A DNA stretch of 64,000 nucleotides from JANXSS01 sp025356535 (lineage in GTDB: Bacteria; Pseudomonadota; Gammaproteobacteria; Burkholderiales; Burkholderiaceae_D), in the NCBI GenBank assembly GCA_043762325.1, contig JAYUMU010000151.1, positions 22,365 to 86,364 of the forward strand, in the 5' to 3' direction. Position 1 is the first letter of the stretch. Every line of letters starts with the position of its first letter. The notes below the pieces were generated by a model. That model saw only the letters and a list, made by a program, of their open reading frames with translations. It was not told the DNA's origin and did not search any database. This document shows positions 8,397 through 17,274 of the stretch, piece after piece. The position numbers and the translations under genes were made by a program.

Positions 8397-9740
8397 ATGA
8401 AGATTGCGGTCATCGGCGCCGGCATCTCTGGTCTGTCCTGCGCCTATCGCCTGGCGCAGGCCGGACGCGATGTCACGCTGTTCGAGGCGAACGACTATTT
8501 CGGTGGGCATACCCACACGGTCGACGTCACGCTGGACGGCGTCACGCATGGCGTCGATACGGGCTTTCTGGTGTTTAACCATCGCACCTATCCGCACCTG
8601 GTGCGCCTGTTTGCGGAACTGGCGATCGAAACAACGGCAACCGACATGTCGTTTTCGGTCAAGCTGCCGATACCGTCGCTGCTCTCTTCCCGCCTGGCCG
8701 GACGTATGCTCGAATGGGCCGGCGGCGACACCGACGCGGTCTTCGCGCAGCGGCGCAATGCGCTCGATCCGCGCTTTCTGCGCATGGTGCGCGACATCCT
8801 GCGCTTCAACAGCCAGGCCACCGCGCTGGCCCTGGCCGGCGCCGATGCGATGCCGGCTATTTCGCTGGGCGCGTTCCTGGCGCAGCATGACTACAGCACG
8901 CATTTTCGCAACTGGTACCTGCTGCCGATGGCCGGCTGCATCTGGTCCTGTCCGACCGAGCAGATGCTGGCCTTCCCGGTGGCGAGCTTCATCCGGTTCT
9001 GCCACAACCATGGCCTGCTGCAGGTACGCGACCGGCCGCAATGGCAGACCGTCACGGGCGGCGCGCGCCAGTATGTCGAGAAGATGCTGCGCGCAATTCC
9101 CGACGCGCGCCTGGCCACGCCGGTGCATGCCGTCACGCGCCAGACGCAGGACGGCACGACCCGCATCCGCATTCAAAGCGCTGCCGGCACGGCACTGTTC
9201 GACCACGTCGTCCTGGCCGGCCACAGTGACCAGAGCCTGGCGCTTCTGACCGACGCCAGTCCGACCGAGCGCTCCCTGCTGTCGGCGGTGCAGTATCAGC
9301 CCAACCGCGCGGTGCTGCATACCGACGCTTCCTGCCTGCCGGCCAGCCGCAAGACCTGGTCGGCCTGGAATTACCAGAGCAACGGTGCGACCGACGGCCG
9401 CGATCCGCGCGTATGCGTGCACTACCTGATCAACCGCCTGCAGCCGCTGCCGTTTTCGACACCGGTGATCGTGTCGCTCAACCCGATTGACGAACCGGAC
9501 CCGCAGCAGGTCCTGGCCGGCTACGACTATGCGCATCCGGTCTTCGATGCAGCGGCGGTGGCGGCGCAGGCTGCGATTGCCGCCATCCAGGGCCAGGGCA
9601 ACACCTGGTTTGCCGGCGCCTGGCTGGGTTACGGCTTCCATGAAGACGGCTTGAAGTCGGGCCTGGCGGTGGCGCAGGCGATCGAGGCGGTGGCCACCGG
9701 CATGCATGACGCCGCCGACGTCGACGGCGTGGCTGCGTGA
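8397..9740 (+). CDS. FAD-dependent amine-oxidase-fold oxidoreductase
   Basis: A 447-residue flavoprotein of the amine oxidase/phytoene desaturase fold. The N-terminal dinucleotide-binding motif MKIAVIGAGISGLSCAYRLAQAG is followed by FEANDYFGGHTHTVD, and the C-terminal FAD-contacting segment reads WFAGAWLGYGFHEDGLKSG. Close relatives sit next to DUF1365 and cfa-like genes, where a role in oxidising or desaturating membrane fatty acids has been proposed; the substrate here is inferred from context. The ATG at 8397 has AGGGAGA upstream. It is first in the operon, and its TGA overlaps the next start. Confidence 0.9.
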   Translation: MKIAVIGAGISGLSCAYRLAQAGRDVTLFEANDYFGGHTHTVDVTLDGVTHGVDTGFLVFNHRTYPHLVRLFAELAIETTATDMSFSVKLPIPSLLSSRLAGRMLEWAGGDTDAVFAQRRNALDPRFLRMVRDILRFNSQATALALAGADAMPAISLGAFLAQHDYSTHFRNWYLLPMAGCIWSCPTEQMLAFPVASFIRFCHNHGLLQVRDRPQWQTVTGGARQYVEKMLRAIPDARLATPVHAVTRQTQDGTTRIRIQSAAGTALFDHVVLAGHSDQSLALLTDASPTERSLLSAVQYQPNRAVLHTDASCLPASRKTWSAWNYQSNGATDGRDPRVCVHYLINRLQPLPFSTPVIVSLNPIDEPDPQQVLAGYDYAHPVFDAAAVAAQAAIAAIQGQGNTWFAGAWLGYGFHEDGLKSGLAVAQAIEAVATGMHDAADVDGVAA

Positions 9741-10579
9741 TGGCCACAGCCCCCGCCGCGGCGCCGGGCAAAGCCGGTGCGCCTGGTGCCAACGCGGCGC
9801 TTCTGTGCTTTGGCGGCGTGCGCCACGAACGGCTGCGCCCAGCGCCGAACCTGTTCAGCTATGGCGTGTACTTCCTGCGCCTGCCGCTGCGCACCCTGGC
9901 GCAGCAGGCTGGTGCACGCACGGCGCCCGGCATGCGGCTGTTTTCGCGCAACCGCTTCAACCTGCTGTCGTTTCATGACCGCGACCATGGCGACGGCCGC
10001 ACGCCGCTGCTGCGCTGGATCGACGACCTGTTGCAGTCCCAGGGCATCGTCGACGCCACCGGCGAAGTCTGGCTGCAGGCATTTCCGCGCGTGCTCGGCT
10101 ATGTCTTCAATCCGGTGTCGTTCTGGTTCTGCCACCGCAGCGACGGCGCCCTGCGCGCAATCCTCTGCGAAGTGCGCAATACCTTTGGCGAGAAGCACTG
10201 CTACCTGCTCGACACCGGCGGCGCGATGCCGTACGGCGTCGAACTGAGCGCCGCAAAAATCTTCCACGTCTCACCGTTCTGCGCAATCGAAGGCGGCTAC
10301 CGTTTCCGTTTCATGCGAACCGCCGCCGTCGCCGGCAAGCCCGAGCGCACCGTTGCGCGCATCGATCATGACGACGCCCGCGGGCCGCTGCTGCAGACCA
10401 GCGTCAATGGCGCCAGCTGTGTCCTGACGGACCGCCAGACGCTGCGCGCTTTCTTCGGCTATCCCCTGATGACCTTCGGCGTCATCGCAAGGATCCACTG
10501 GCAGGCGCTGCGCCTGTGGATCAAGCGCGTGCCCTTCCATCGCAAACCCGCACCACCGACGAGAGAACTTTCCCGATGA
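9740..10579 (+). CDS. DUF1365 family protein
   Basis: A 279-residue protein with the DUF1365 hallmarks: VRHERLRPAPNLFSYGVYFLRLPL near the start, RFNLLSFHDRDHGDG, FPRVLGYVFNPVSFWFCHR and EVRNTFGEKHCYLL. The family is almost always coupled to the flavoprotein before it and the cyclopropane synthase after it. No reaction has been assigned to it with certainty. The start ATG (9740) shares its A with the TGA of the previous gene. Confidence 0.92.
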   Translation: MATAPAAAPGKAGAPGANAALLCFGGVRHERLRPAPNLFSYGVYFLRLPLRTLAQQAGARTAPGMRLFSRNRFNLLSFHDRDHGDGRTPLLRWIDDLLQSQGIVDATGEVWLQAFPRVLGYVFNPVSFWFCHRSDGALRAILCEVRNTFGEKHCYLLDTGGAMPYGVELSAAKIFHVSPFCAIEGGYRFRFMRTAAVAGKPERTVARIDHDDARGPLLQTSVNGASCVLTDRQTLRAFFGYPLMTFGVIARIHWQALRLWIKRVPFHRKPAPPTRELSR

Positions 10580-11898
10580 GTCTGAAGCTGAGTACAGAGT
10601 TGGGCGCAGAGCTGGACACAGAGCTGCTGAATCCGCAAACGATGGCCAAGGCAATGGCCCAACCTGTCGTCGCTGCCGGCACGCCGCTGCAACGCGGCCG
10701 GCGCGACAGCCTGCTGTCGACGGAAGGTTTTCCCTCGCAGGTAAAATTCATCCTGCAGCTGTTGCAGCGCATCGAATATGGCGCCCTGCGCATGGAGTTT
10801 GCCGATGGCCAGGTGGCGCTCTACGGCGACGAGTCGCATCCGGTGACGATGCGGCTTGCCAACTGGGATGTCTGCAATGCGGCGTTGAAATCCGGCGACA
10901 TCGGTTTTGCCGAAACCTTCATCGACGGCCACTGGACGACCGACAACCTGCCGGGCCTCATCGAGATCTTCGTGCGCAACCGGCAGGCGATCGAGTCGGT
11001 CGTCTACGGCACCTGGTGGGGCAGCCTGCTGTACCGGGTCAAGCATCTCTTCAACCGCAATTCGAAGTCCGGCAGCCGCAAGAACATCCACGCCCATTAC
11101 GACATCGGCAACGCGTTCTACCAGCTCTGGCTCGATCCGTCGATGACCTATTCGAGCGCGATTTTTTCCGACGGCCACGTCGACAACCTGCAGGATGCGC
11201 AGCAGGCGAAGTACCGCCGCATTCTCGATGAAATCAATGTCGAACCCGGCGCCCGCATCCTGGAAATCGGCTGTGGCTGGGGCGGCTTTGCCGAGGTCGC
11301 CGCACACACGGCCGGCGCGCACGTGACGGGACTTACGCTGTCGACCGAACAGCTGCAGTTTGCCAACCAGCGCCTGATTGCCGCCGGCGTGGTCGAGCGC
11401 GTCGAACTGCTTTTGCAGGACTACCGGGACACCCGCGGCGAGTTCGATGCGATCGCCTCCATCGAAATGTTCGAGGCCGTCGGCGAAGCCTACTGGCCGA
11501 GCTACTTCGAGTGCATTGCCCGCAACCTGAAGTCGGGCGGGCGGGCCTGCATCCAGACGATTACCATCGACGATGCGCTGTTCGAACGTTATCGCAAGGG
11601 CACCGACTTCATCCAGCAATACATTTTCCCCGGCGGCATGCTGCCGTCGCCGCAGGTGTTCTGCGCGCAGGCGCAAAAACACGGCCTGAAAGTGGTCAAC
11701 CACTTTGCCTTCGGGCTCGACTATGCGCGTACGCTCGCCGAGTGGCGCGTCGCCTTCAAGGAACAGCTGCCGCGCGTGGCGGCGCAGGGTTTCGACGACC
11801 GCTTCCTGCGCACCTGGGAATTCTATCTGGCCTACTGCGAAGCGGGCTTCCGGGCAAAAAGCATCGACGTCATGCAGTTCACGCTGGAAAAGCCGTGA
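10576..11898 (+). CDS. cfa: Cyclopropane-fatty-acyl-phospholipid synthase-type methyltransferase
   Basis: A 440-residue SAM-dependent lipid methyltransferase acting on unsaturated acyl chains of membrane phospholipids. Visible motifs are IHAHYDIGNAFYQLWLD (171-187), the SAM loop ILEIGCGWGGFAE (228-240), LSTEQLQFA, the conserved SIEMFEAVGEAYW and IFPGGMLPS. The enzyme may make cyclopropane fatty acids. In this operon context it may instead act like the methyltransferases that start methylated or furan fatty acids. Its ATG overlaps the DUF1365 stop (ATGA). Confidence 0.93.
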   Translation: MSLKLSTELGAELDTELLNPQTMAKAMAQPVVAAGTPLQRGRRDSLLSTEGFPSQVKFILQLLQRIEYGALRMEFADGQVALYGDESHPVTMRLANWDVCNAALKSGDIGFAETFIDGHWTTDNLPGLIEIFVRNRQAIESVVYGTWWGSLLYRVKHLFNRNSKSGSRKNIHAHYDIGNAFYQLWLDPSMTYSSAIFSDGHVDNLQDAQQAKYRRILDEINVEPGARILEIGCGWGGFAEVAAHTAGAHVTGLTLSTEQLQFANQRLIAAGVVERVELLLQDYRDTRGEFDAIASIEMFEAVGEAYWPSYFECIARNLKSGGRACIQTITIDDALFERYRKGTDFIQQYIFPGGMLPSPQVFCAQAQKHGLKVVNHFAFGLDYARTLAEWRVAFKEQLPRVAAQGFDDRFLRTWEFYLAYCEAGFRAKSIDVMQFTLEKP

Positions 11899-12455
11899 GC
11901 GTCCTGCTGCGCCGCTGGCCTGCCTGGCTGGCATTGCTGGCCGCCGCGACCATCGCCTTCGGCGCACGGGCGGCCCCGCCGGCGCACATCGCCGCGGAAC
12001 TGCCGCAGGCGCGCCTGGCGGGCAGCGGCACGTTTCGCTACTTCGGCCTGCACATCTACGACGCGACCCTATGGGTCGGGCCAAACGGCTATCGAGCGGC
12101 CGCATCGACTGCCGAGAAGTTTGCGCTCGACCTGCGATATGCGCGCGCCTTCCTGGGCAAGCGCATCGCCTCGCGCAGCACCGACGAGATGGAAAAACTC
12201 AAGCTTGGCACCCTTGCGCAACGCGCGCAGTGGGATGCGAAGATGACGGCGATCTTCCCCGACGTGGTCGAGGGCACGCACATCACCGGCGTCTATCTGC
12301 CAAACGAAGGCGCGCGATTCTACCGCGACGGCAAGCTGCTCGGGGAGATCCTCGATCCCGAATTCGGCCATGCCTTCTTTGCCATCTGGCTCGATCCGAA
12401 GACCACCGGCGGCCCGTTGCGCGAGGCCCTGCTGGCCGACGCGGCGCCGCGCTGA
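11895..12455 (+). CDS. Exported chalcone isomerase-like protein
   Basis: A 186-residue protein with a signal peptide (WPAWLALLAAATIAFGARA). The rest matches the chalcone-isomerase-like family: GSGTFRYFGLHIYDATLWVG, FALDLRYARAFLGKRIASRSTDEM, and GTHITGVYLPNEGARFYRDGKLLGEILDPEFGHAFFAIWLDPKT. Bacterial members are not thought to be true chalcone isomerases; a fatty-acid-binding role is plausible. Translation starts at GTG 11895, overlapping the cfa TGA (GTGA). Confidence 0.87.
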   Translation: MSVLLRRWPAWLALLAAATIAFGARAAPPAHIAAELPQARLAGSGTFRYFGLHIYDATLWVGPNGYRAAASTAEKFALDLRYARAFLGKRIASRSTDEMEKLKLGTLAQRAQWDAKMTAIFPDVVEGTHITGVYLPNEGARFYRDGKLLGEILDPEFGHAFFAIWLDPKTTGGPLREALLADAAPR

Positions 12456-12470
12456 CCGGCGGTCGATGGC

Positions 12471-13724
12471 ATGTCCACCACCGCGCAGCTGAGCCGCACC
12501 GATCTGTTCGCCTACGGCCTGTTCGGCCTGCCGCTGGCCCTGGTGGCGTTGCCGATCTACGTCTACGTGCCGCAGTTCTATGCCGAGCATTTCGGCATGT
12601 CCCTGGGCGCCATCGGCAGCGCGCTGCTGGCTGCCCGCATGTTCGATGCCTTCATCGATCCGGCCTTCGGTCTCTGGATCGACCGCAGCAAGGCCCGGCG
12701 CGGCTATTCCTATTTCATCTGCCTGTCGCTGGCGCCGCTGGCAGCCGGCTTCATCGCGCTGTTTCATCCACCGGGCGCGGCGCGCCTGCATCCCTTTGCC
12801 TGGTTCCTGGCGAGCCTGCTGGTGGTGTATGGCGGTTTTTCCATGGCGACGATTGCCCACCAGAGCTGGGCGGCGGCATTGACCCAGGTGCGCGGCGAAC
12901 GCGCCGGCCTGACCGGCGTGCGCGAAGCCTGCGGCCTGGTCGGCGTGGTGATTGCCGCAGCCTTGCCCAGCGTGGCCGGCATCGGCTGGTTGTCGGCGGT
13001 GTTCGTTGGCAGCCTGCTCATCGGCGCTGCGCTGTTGCTGCTGCGCGCGCCGCGGGCGCCGGTGTCGGCGGCGCCTGGCGCGGCCGGCCTTGCCGCGCTG
13101 CGGGCGCCCTTTCGCAATGGCCGCTTTCGCTGGCTGTTTGCCGTGTTTGCCGTCAACGGCATTGCATCGGCGATACCGGCAACGCTGTTCCTGTTCTTTG
13201 CCAAGGACCGGCTGCAACTGGGCCAATATGCCGGACTGTTCCTGGTGCTGTATTTTGCCGCGGCGGCAGCCTCCCTGCCGTTGTGGGTGGGCCTGTCGAA
13301 GCGCCACGGCGAGGCGCGCACCTGGCTCGCCTCGATGCTGCTGGCAGTGGCAAGCTTCGTGTGGGTCTATTTTCTGCCGGCCGGCGCGGCCACCGGCTTC
13401 GGCGCGGTGTGCGTGCTCTCGGGCGTGGCGCTGGGCGCCGACCTGGCGCTGCCGCCGGCATTGCTGGCCGGCGTGATCGCGCATGCCGGCCATAGCGGCA
13501 GCCGGGAAGGCGCCTACTTCGGCGCCTGGAGCTGGGCCACGAAAATGAACCTGGCGCTGGCTGCCGGCATCGCCCTGCCGCTGCTGCAAAAGCTCGGTTA
13601 CGTGCCCGGCACGGCGGACGCGGCCGGCAACCATGCGCTGCGCATCGGCTACGCGCTGCTGCCGTGCTGCCTGAAACTGCTGGCCGCGCTGCTGTTGTGG
13701 CGCGCGCCCCTGAAAGACCTTTGA
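12471..13724 (+). CDS. GPH/MelB-type MFS transporter in the lipid-modification operon
   Basis: A 417-residue membrane protein with about 12 helices. It has the sodium-sugar symporter-like (MFS_2) pattern: FDAFIDPAFGLWIDRSKARRGYSYF after helix 2 and a late EGAYFGAWSWATKMNLALAAGIALPLL. Related clusters often carry a different membrane protein (DUF2878) in this position. The cargo is unknown; a precursor or lipid-related compound is conceivable. It starts 15 bp after the previous stop. Confidence 0.87.
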   Translation: MSTTAQLSRTDLFAYGLFGLPLALVALPIYVYVPQFYAEHFGMSLGAIGSALLAARMFDAFIDPAFGLWIDRSKARRGYSYFICLSLAPLAAGFIALFHPPGAARLHPFAWFLASLLVVYGGFSMATIAHQSWAAALTQVRGERAGLTGVREACGLVGVVIAAALPSVAGIGWLSAVFVGSLLIGAALLLLRAPRAPVSAAPGAAGLAALRAPFRNGRFRWLFAVFAVNGIASAIPATLFLFFAKDRLQLGQYAGLFLVLYFAAAAASLPLWVGLSKRHGEARTWLASMLLAVASFVWVYFLPAGAATGFGAVCVLSGVALGADLALPPALLAGVIAHAGHSGSREGAYFGAWSWATKMNLALAAGIALPLLQKLGYVPGTADAAGNHALRIGYALLPCCLKLLAALLLWRAPLKDL

Positions 13725-13747
13725 CTACCCGAACCTGGAGAACCACG

Positions 13748-14293
13748 ATGCACGACTGCAAACGCCTGTTACTGCTTGCCTGCCTGCCGGCGCTGCTGCT
13801 GGTGGGCGCCTGCGCCACGCCGGTCGAGCCGGTCCATTATGCCAAGGAGCTGCCGGCGCTCGACCTGAAGCAGTATTTCAATGGCACCCTGGACGCAAAC
13901 GGCATGTTCCAGGATCGCGCCGGCACCGTCATCAAGCGTTTTGCCGTCGTCATGACGTGCAGCTGGCAGGGCGACGTCGGCACGCTCGATGAAGACTTCA
14001 CCTATTCGGACGGCACCAGGCAGCGCCGCGTCTGGACGCTGCGCAAGACCGGCGCCGGCAGCTACACCGGCACGGCCGCCGACGTCGTCGGACAGGCCGA
14101 AGGGGTCGTGGCCGGCAATGCGCTGCGCTGGCGTTACACGCTGGCGCTGCCGGTCGATGGCAAGGTCATCGACGTGCGCATGGAAGACTGGATGTACCTC
14201 ATGAGCGAGCAGGTCATGCTCAACCGTGCTGCCATGAGCAAGTACGGCTTTCATGTCGGCGACGTCACCCTGTCTTTCACGAAGCGCAAATGA
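13748..14293 (+). CDS. DUF3833 lipoprotein
   Basis: A 181-residue protein with a lipobox (LLLVGAC) at residues 17-23 and the DUF3833 pattern: LDLKQYFNGTLDANGMFQDRAGTVIKRFAVVMTCSW near the start, FTYSDGTRQRRVWTLRK, and LPVDGKVIDVRMEDWMYLM. It is probably an outer-membrane or periplasmic-face lipoprotein with a lipocalin-like fold. GGAG lies eight bases before the ATG. Its stop overlaps the start of the SDR gene (ATGA). Confidence 0.9.
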   Translation: MHDCKRLLLLACLPALLLVGACATPVEPVHYAKELPALDLKQYFNGTLDANGMFQDRAGTVIKRFAVVMTCSWQGDVGTLDEDFTYSDGTRQRRVWTLRKTGAGSYTGTAADVVGQAEGVVAGNALRWRYTLALPVDGKVIDVRMEDWMYLMSEQVMLNRAAMSKYGFHVGDVTLSFTKRK

Positions 14294-15057
14294 ATCCACC
14301 GATTCGCGACTGGCGCGGCAAGCGCGTCTGGGTGATCGGCGCCTCGACCGGCATCGGCGGCGAGACCGCGCGCCTGCTGCTGGCAAAGGGCGCGCGGGTG
14401 GCCCTGTCGGCGCGACGCCGGCCCGAGCTCGATGCGATCGCTGCCGGCAATCCGCAGGCGATCGTGGCGCCGACCGACATCGTCGACCATGCCAGCCTGC
14501 TGGCGGCGCGCGACCGCATCTTCGGCCAGTGGCAGGGGGTCGACCTGGTGCTGGTGGTGGCCGGTGGCTACAATGAAATGCGCGCCGACGAATTCGACCT
14601 GGCGCTGGCCAACCGGCTGCTCGACCTGAACGTGCGCGGCGTGCTCAATTGCCTCGACGCGGTCTTGCCGACGCTGCTGCAGCAGCGCAGCGGCGGGCTC
14701 GGCATCGTCGGCTCGGTGGCCGGCTACAGCGGCCTGCCGAAGGCGCTGATCTACGGCCCGACCAAGGCGGCCATCATCAACCTGTGCGAGGCGCTCTACC
14801 TCGACCTGCGCCCGCGCGGCATCGCCGTCTACCTGATCAATCCCGGTTTCGTGAAGACGCCGCTGACGGCGCAAAACGACTTCAAGATGCCGGCGCTGAT
14901 GTCGGCGCCCGATGCGGCCGCCGCCCTGGTGAAGGGGCTGGAGTCGGGCGACTTCCACATCCATTTTCCGAAGCGCTTTACCAACTGGCTGCGCCTGGCA
15001 CGACTGCTGCCGTATCGCTGGTACTTCGCGCTGATCCACAAGGTGACGGGCCTGTGA
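14290..15057 (+). CDS. Short-chain dehydrogenase/reductase
   Basis: A 255-residue SDR with the NAD(P) motif VIGASTGIGGETARLLLAKGA, the catalytic serine in GSVAGYSGLP and the YxxxK pair as YGPTKAAI (Tyr then Lys four residues later). AGGYNE takes the place of the usual NNAG. The C-terminal part (FHIHFPKRFTNWLRLARLLPYRWYFALIHKVTG) is basic and hydrophobic, suggesting membrane association. The substrate is unknown, probably a lipid-derived carbonyl given the operon. Confidence 0.9.
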   Translation: MNPPIRDWRGKRVWVIGASTGIGGETARLLLAKGARVALSARRRPELDAIAAGNPQAIVAPTDIVDHASLLAARDRIFGQWQGVDLVLVVAGGYNEMRADEFDLALANRLLDLNVRGVLNCLDAVLPTLLQQRSGGLGIVGSVAGYSGLPKALIYGPTKAAIINLCEALYLDLRPRGIAVYLINPGFVKTPLTAQNDFKMPALMSAPDAAAALVKGLESGDFHIHFPKRFTNWLRLARLLPYRWYFALIHKVTGL

Positions 15058-15533
15058 TGCGCCAGGCGATCGAAACGCCAGGCCTGACAGCGGCGCCGGC
15101 ATCCGCACCGCATCCGGCACTGGCGCGGGTCATCGATTTCTTCGAAACCCTTTCGCCGGCGTCGACCGCGCGGCTTGCCGCGATCTACACGGACGACGCC
15201 TATTTCAAGGACCCGTTCAACGAAGTGCGCGGCATCGACCGGATCACGGCGATCTTCGCCCACATGTTCGTGCAGGTCGAGGCGCCGCGCTTCGTCGTCA
15301 CCAGCAGCGTGGCGCAGGACGATGCCGCATTCCTGACCTGGGATTTCCTGTTTCGCATGAAGCATTTTTCCGGTGCCGAGCAATGCATCCGCGGCGCAAC
15401 CCATCTGCGCTTCGACGCCAGCGGCCGGGTCAGCTTCCATCGCGATTACTGGGACGCTGCCGAGGAACTGTATGAGAAGCTGCCGCTTCTGGGCAGCCTG
15501 ATGCGTGGCCTGAAGCGCGCTGCGCGCAGCTGA
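15057..15533 (+). CDS. SnoaL/NTF2-like protein
   Basis: A 158-residue protein with an NTF2-like cone fold: RVIDFFETLSPASTARLAAIYTDDAYFKDPFNEVRG, then FLTWDFLFRMKHFSGAEQCIRGATHLRFDASGRVSFHRDYWDAAEELYEKLPLLG. Members near SDR and cfa genes are often called nuclear transport factor 2 family proteins and may be ketosteroid-isomerase-like enzymes. Its ATG overlaps the SDR stop (TGATG). This is the last gene of the overlapping operon. Confidence 0.88.
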   Translation: MRQAIETPGLTAAPASAPHPALARVIDFFETLSPASTARLAAIYTDDAYFKDPFNEVRGIDRITAIFAHMFVQVEAPRFVVTSSVAQDDAAFLTWDFLFRMKHFSGAEQCIRGATHLRFDASGRVSFHRDYWDAAEELYEKLPLLGSLMRGLKRAARS

Positions 15534-15589
15534 ATGCGCCGGGCGAGGCTCCGGTAGAATCGCAAGGCGACGACGCGGGGGACGACCGG

Positions 15590-16333
15590 ATGAAAATCGA
15601 TCGATGGCACCGTTTGCTGCCTGCAGTGCTGCCTGCAGTGCTGCTTGCCGGCACCCTGTTGCTGGCAGCCACGGCAGGCGCCGAACGGCCGCTTGCGGCC
15701 TACGGCCATGTCGCCCCGAGCGCCGACGGCATCGGCAAGACCTACATGGGCCGCGAGATCGCCGGCGTCATGGGATGGGAAGGTGCGCAGTGGCTGGAGC
15801 GTCGCAGCCGTGCCGGCGAAGAACGGCCCGACCTGCTGCTGCAGGCGCTGGCGATTGCGCCGGGCATGACGGTGGCCGATGTCGGCGCCGGCACCGGCTA
15901 TTACACCTGGCAACTGGCGCAGCGGGTCGGCGCCGGCGGCCGGGTCTATGCCGTCGACGTGCAGCCGGAAATGATCGCGCTGCTCGAGCGCCAGATGCGG
16001 CAGCGCGGCGTGACCAACGTGGTGTCGTTGCTGGGCAGCGAACGCGACACCCGCCTGCCGGCCGCAAGCATCGACCTGGCGATCATGGTCGACGTCTATC
16101 ATGAGCTGGCCTATCCGAGCGAAGTAATGGACAGCCTGGTGCGGGCCATGAAGCCGGGCGGACGCATCGTGTTCGTCGAATACCGCGCCGAAGATCCCGC
16201 AGTAGCAATCAAGGCCTTGCACAAGATGAGCGAAGCCCAGGTCCGGCGCGAAGCCGGCGCGCACGGGCTGACCTGGGAGCGCACCATCACCGCGCTGCCG
16301 ATACAGCACGTGATCGTGTTTCGCAAGCCTTAG
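15590..16333 (+). CDS. Class I methyltransferase with an N-terminal signal peptide
   Basis: A 247-residue protein with a clear Sec-type leader (LLPAVLPAVLLAGTLLLAATAGA). A complete SAM-binding Rossmann domain follows: MTVADVGAGTGYYTWQLAQRVG, VYAVDVQPEMIALLERQM, LAIMVDVYHELAYP and MKPGGRIVFVEYRAED. Exported SAM-dependent methyltransferases are unexpected because SAM is cytoplasmic, so the leader may instead act as a membrane anchor. It is 56 bp after the operon, with a TAGAAT element (15553-15558) in between, so it may have its own promoter. A 12-bp direct repeat lies in the leader codons. Confidence 0.82.
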   Translation: MKIDRWHRLLPAVLPAVLLAGTLLLAATAGAERPLAAYGHVAPSADGIGKTYMGREIAGVMGWEGAQWLERRSRAGEERPDLLLQALAIAPGMTVADVGAGTGYYTWQLAQRVGAGGRVYAVDVQPEMIALLERQMRQRGVTNVVSLLGSERDTRLPAASIDLAIMVDVYHELAYPSEVMDSLVRAMKPGGRIVFVEYRAEDPAVAIKALHKMSEAQVRREAGAHGLTWERTITALPIQHVIVFRKP

Positions 16334-16352
16334 GCCGGGCGCCGGCCGGTTG

Positions 16353-16380
16353 CTGCCTGGCCCTGGCAGGTCGCAGGCAG
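16353..16380. terminator. GC-rich hairpin between convergent genes
   Basis: CTGCCTG (16353-16359) pairs with CAGGCAG (16374-16380) across a 14-nt loop in the 63-bp gap between the exported methyltransferase and phaM. There is no T-tract on either side, so it is at best a weak bidirectional terminator. Confidence 0.35.
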
Positions 16381-16396
16381 GTGCGGCGGGAGCGCT

Positions 16397-17122
16397 CTAG
16401 CGCGGGCGCGCCGGTGTCTTGACGGCGGCTCTGGTCGTGGCCTTGGCTGCCGCCTTCGTGGCCGGCCTTGCCGGCGAGCGGGCCGCCTTCTTCGGTGCCG
16501 CATCGCCCTGGCCCTCTGCGGACGGACCGCCCGCTTTGCCACCAGCGGACGCCGATTTCTCGCCCGCCCTGGCAGCGCCGCTACCGGCTTCAGGCGTCAG
16601 GGCGGTGCTCACGGCTTGCTTGAACTGATCCTGCAGCATGTTCCACCATGCCGCAGGATTCGGCATCGGCACCGTGGCGTCGGTTGCAGCCGGCTCCGGC
16701 ACGGCCGTCGGTGCAGGCGCCGGTGCGGGAGCCGCCGCAAAGGGCGCGGGCTTGGCTTCGGCCGGCGCCGCCGAACCGAAGGGGAAAGAAAACCCCGGGG
16801 ACGGCGCTGGTGCGGGTGCGGCCGGCTTGACCGCCGCACTGAGGGTTTCGCCCATCGAGCGCAAGGTCGAAATCGTGGCGCTCTGCACTTCGAGCGCCTG
16901 GATGGTGCCGCGAAGCATATTCATGTTTAGCGTCAGCCACGACTCGACGGCCTTCAGATCGGAAATCTGCTTGTTGATTTCTTCAACCGACAACGTCGGC
17001 ATGACCATGCCCGGAATGCCGACGCCGGGTGCGCTCATGCCGCCCCACATGTTGCGCACCAGCTCCATCGTTTCTGCAATTGCGCCAAAGCCTGGCAGGC
17101 CTGGCATCGCCGGATTGCTCAT
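16397..17122 (-). CDS. phaM: PhaM-like polyhydroxyalkanoate granule protein
   Basis: A 241-residue PhaM-family protein. In Ralstonia, PhaM activates PHB synthase and links granules to the nucleoid. The N-terminal domain (GFGAIAETMELVRNMWGG ... LSVEEINKQISDLKAVESWLTLNMNMLRGTIQALEVQSATISTLRSMGE) is the family signature. A Pro/Ala-rich linker and the repeat motif NPAAWWNMLQDQFKQAVSTAL follow. The tail is Lys/Ala/Pro-rich (KKAARSPARPATKAAAKATTRAAVKTPARPR), histone-like and fit for DNA binding. The ATG at 17122 has GAGGAGA eight bases upstream. PHA synthase is not in the window. Confidence 0.9.
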   Translation of the reverse strand: MSNPAMPGLPGFGAIAETMELVRNMWGGMSAPGVGIPGMVMPTLSVEEINKQISDLKAVESWLTLNMNMLRGTIQALEVQSATISTLRSMGETLSAAVKPAAPAPAPSPGFSFPFGSAAPAEAKPAPFAAAPAPAPAPTAVPEPAATDATVPMPNPAAWWNMLQDQFKQAVSTALTPEAGSGAARAGEKSASAGGKAGGPSAEGQGDAAPKKAARSPARPATKAAAKATTRAAVKTPARPR

Positions 17123-17274
17123 GTTCGTCTCCTCATAATGTTTCACTAAAGCGTAGCAGATAACGCCACAGATAGCTTGGTCAAAAACAAGCGCCGCATG
17201 CCTGCGCCGATGATCACGCCGGGCCGGCACGGTGTGCACAAGTCAGGCGCGCACCGAACCGCTACACTGGGCAG

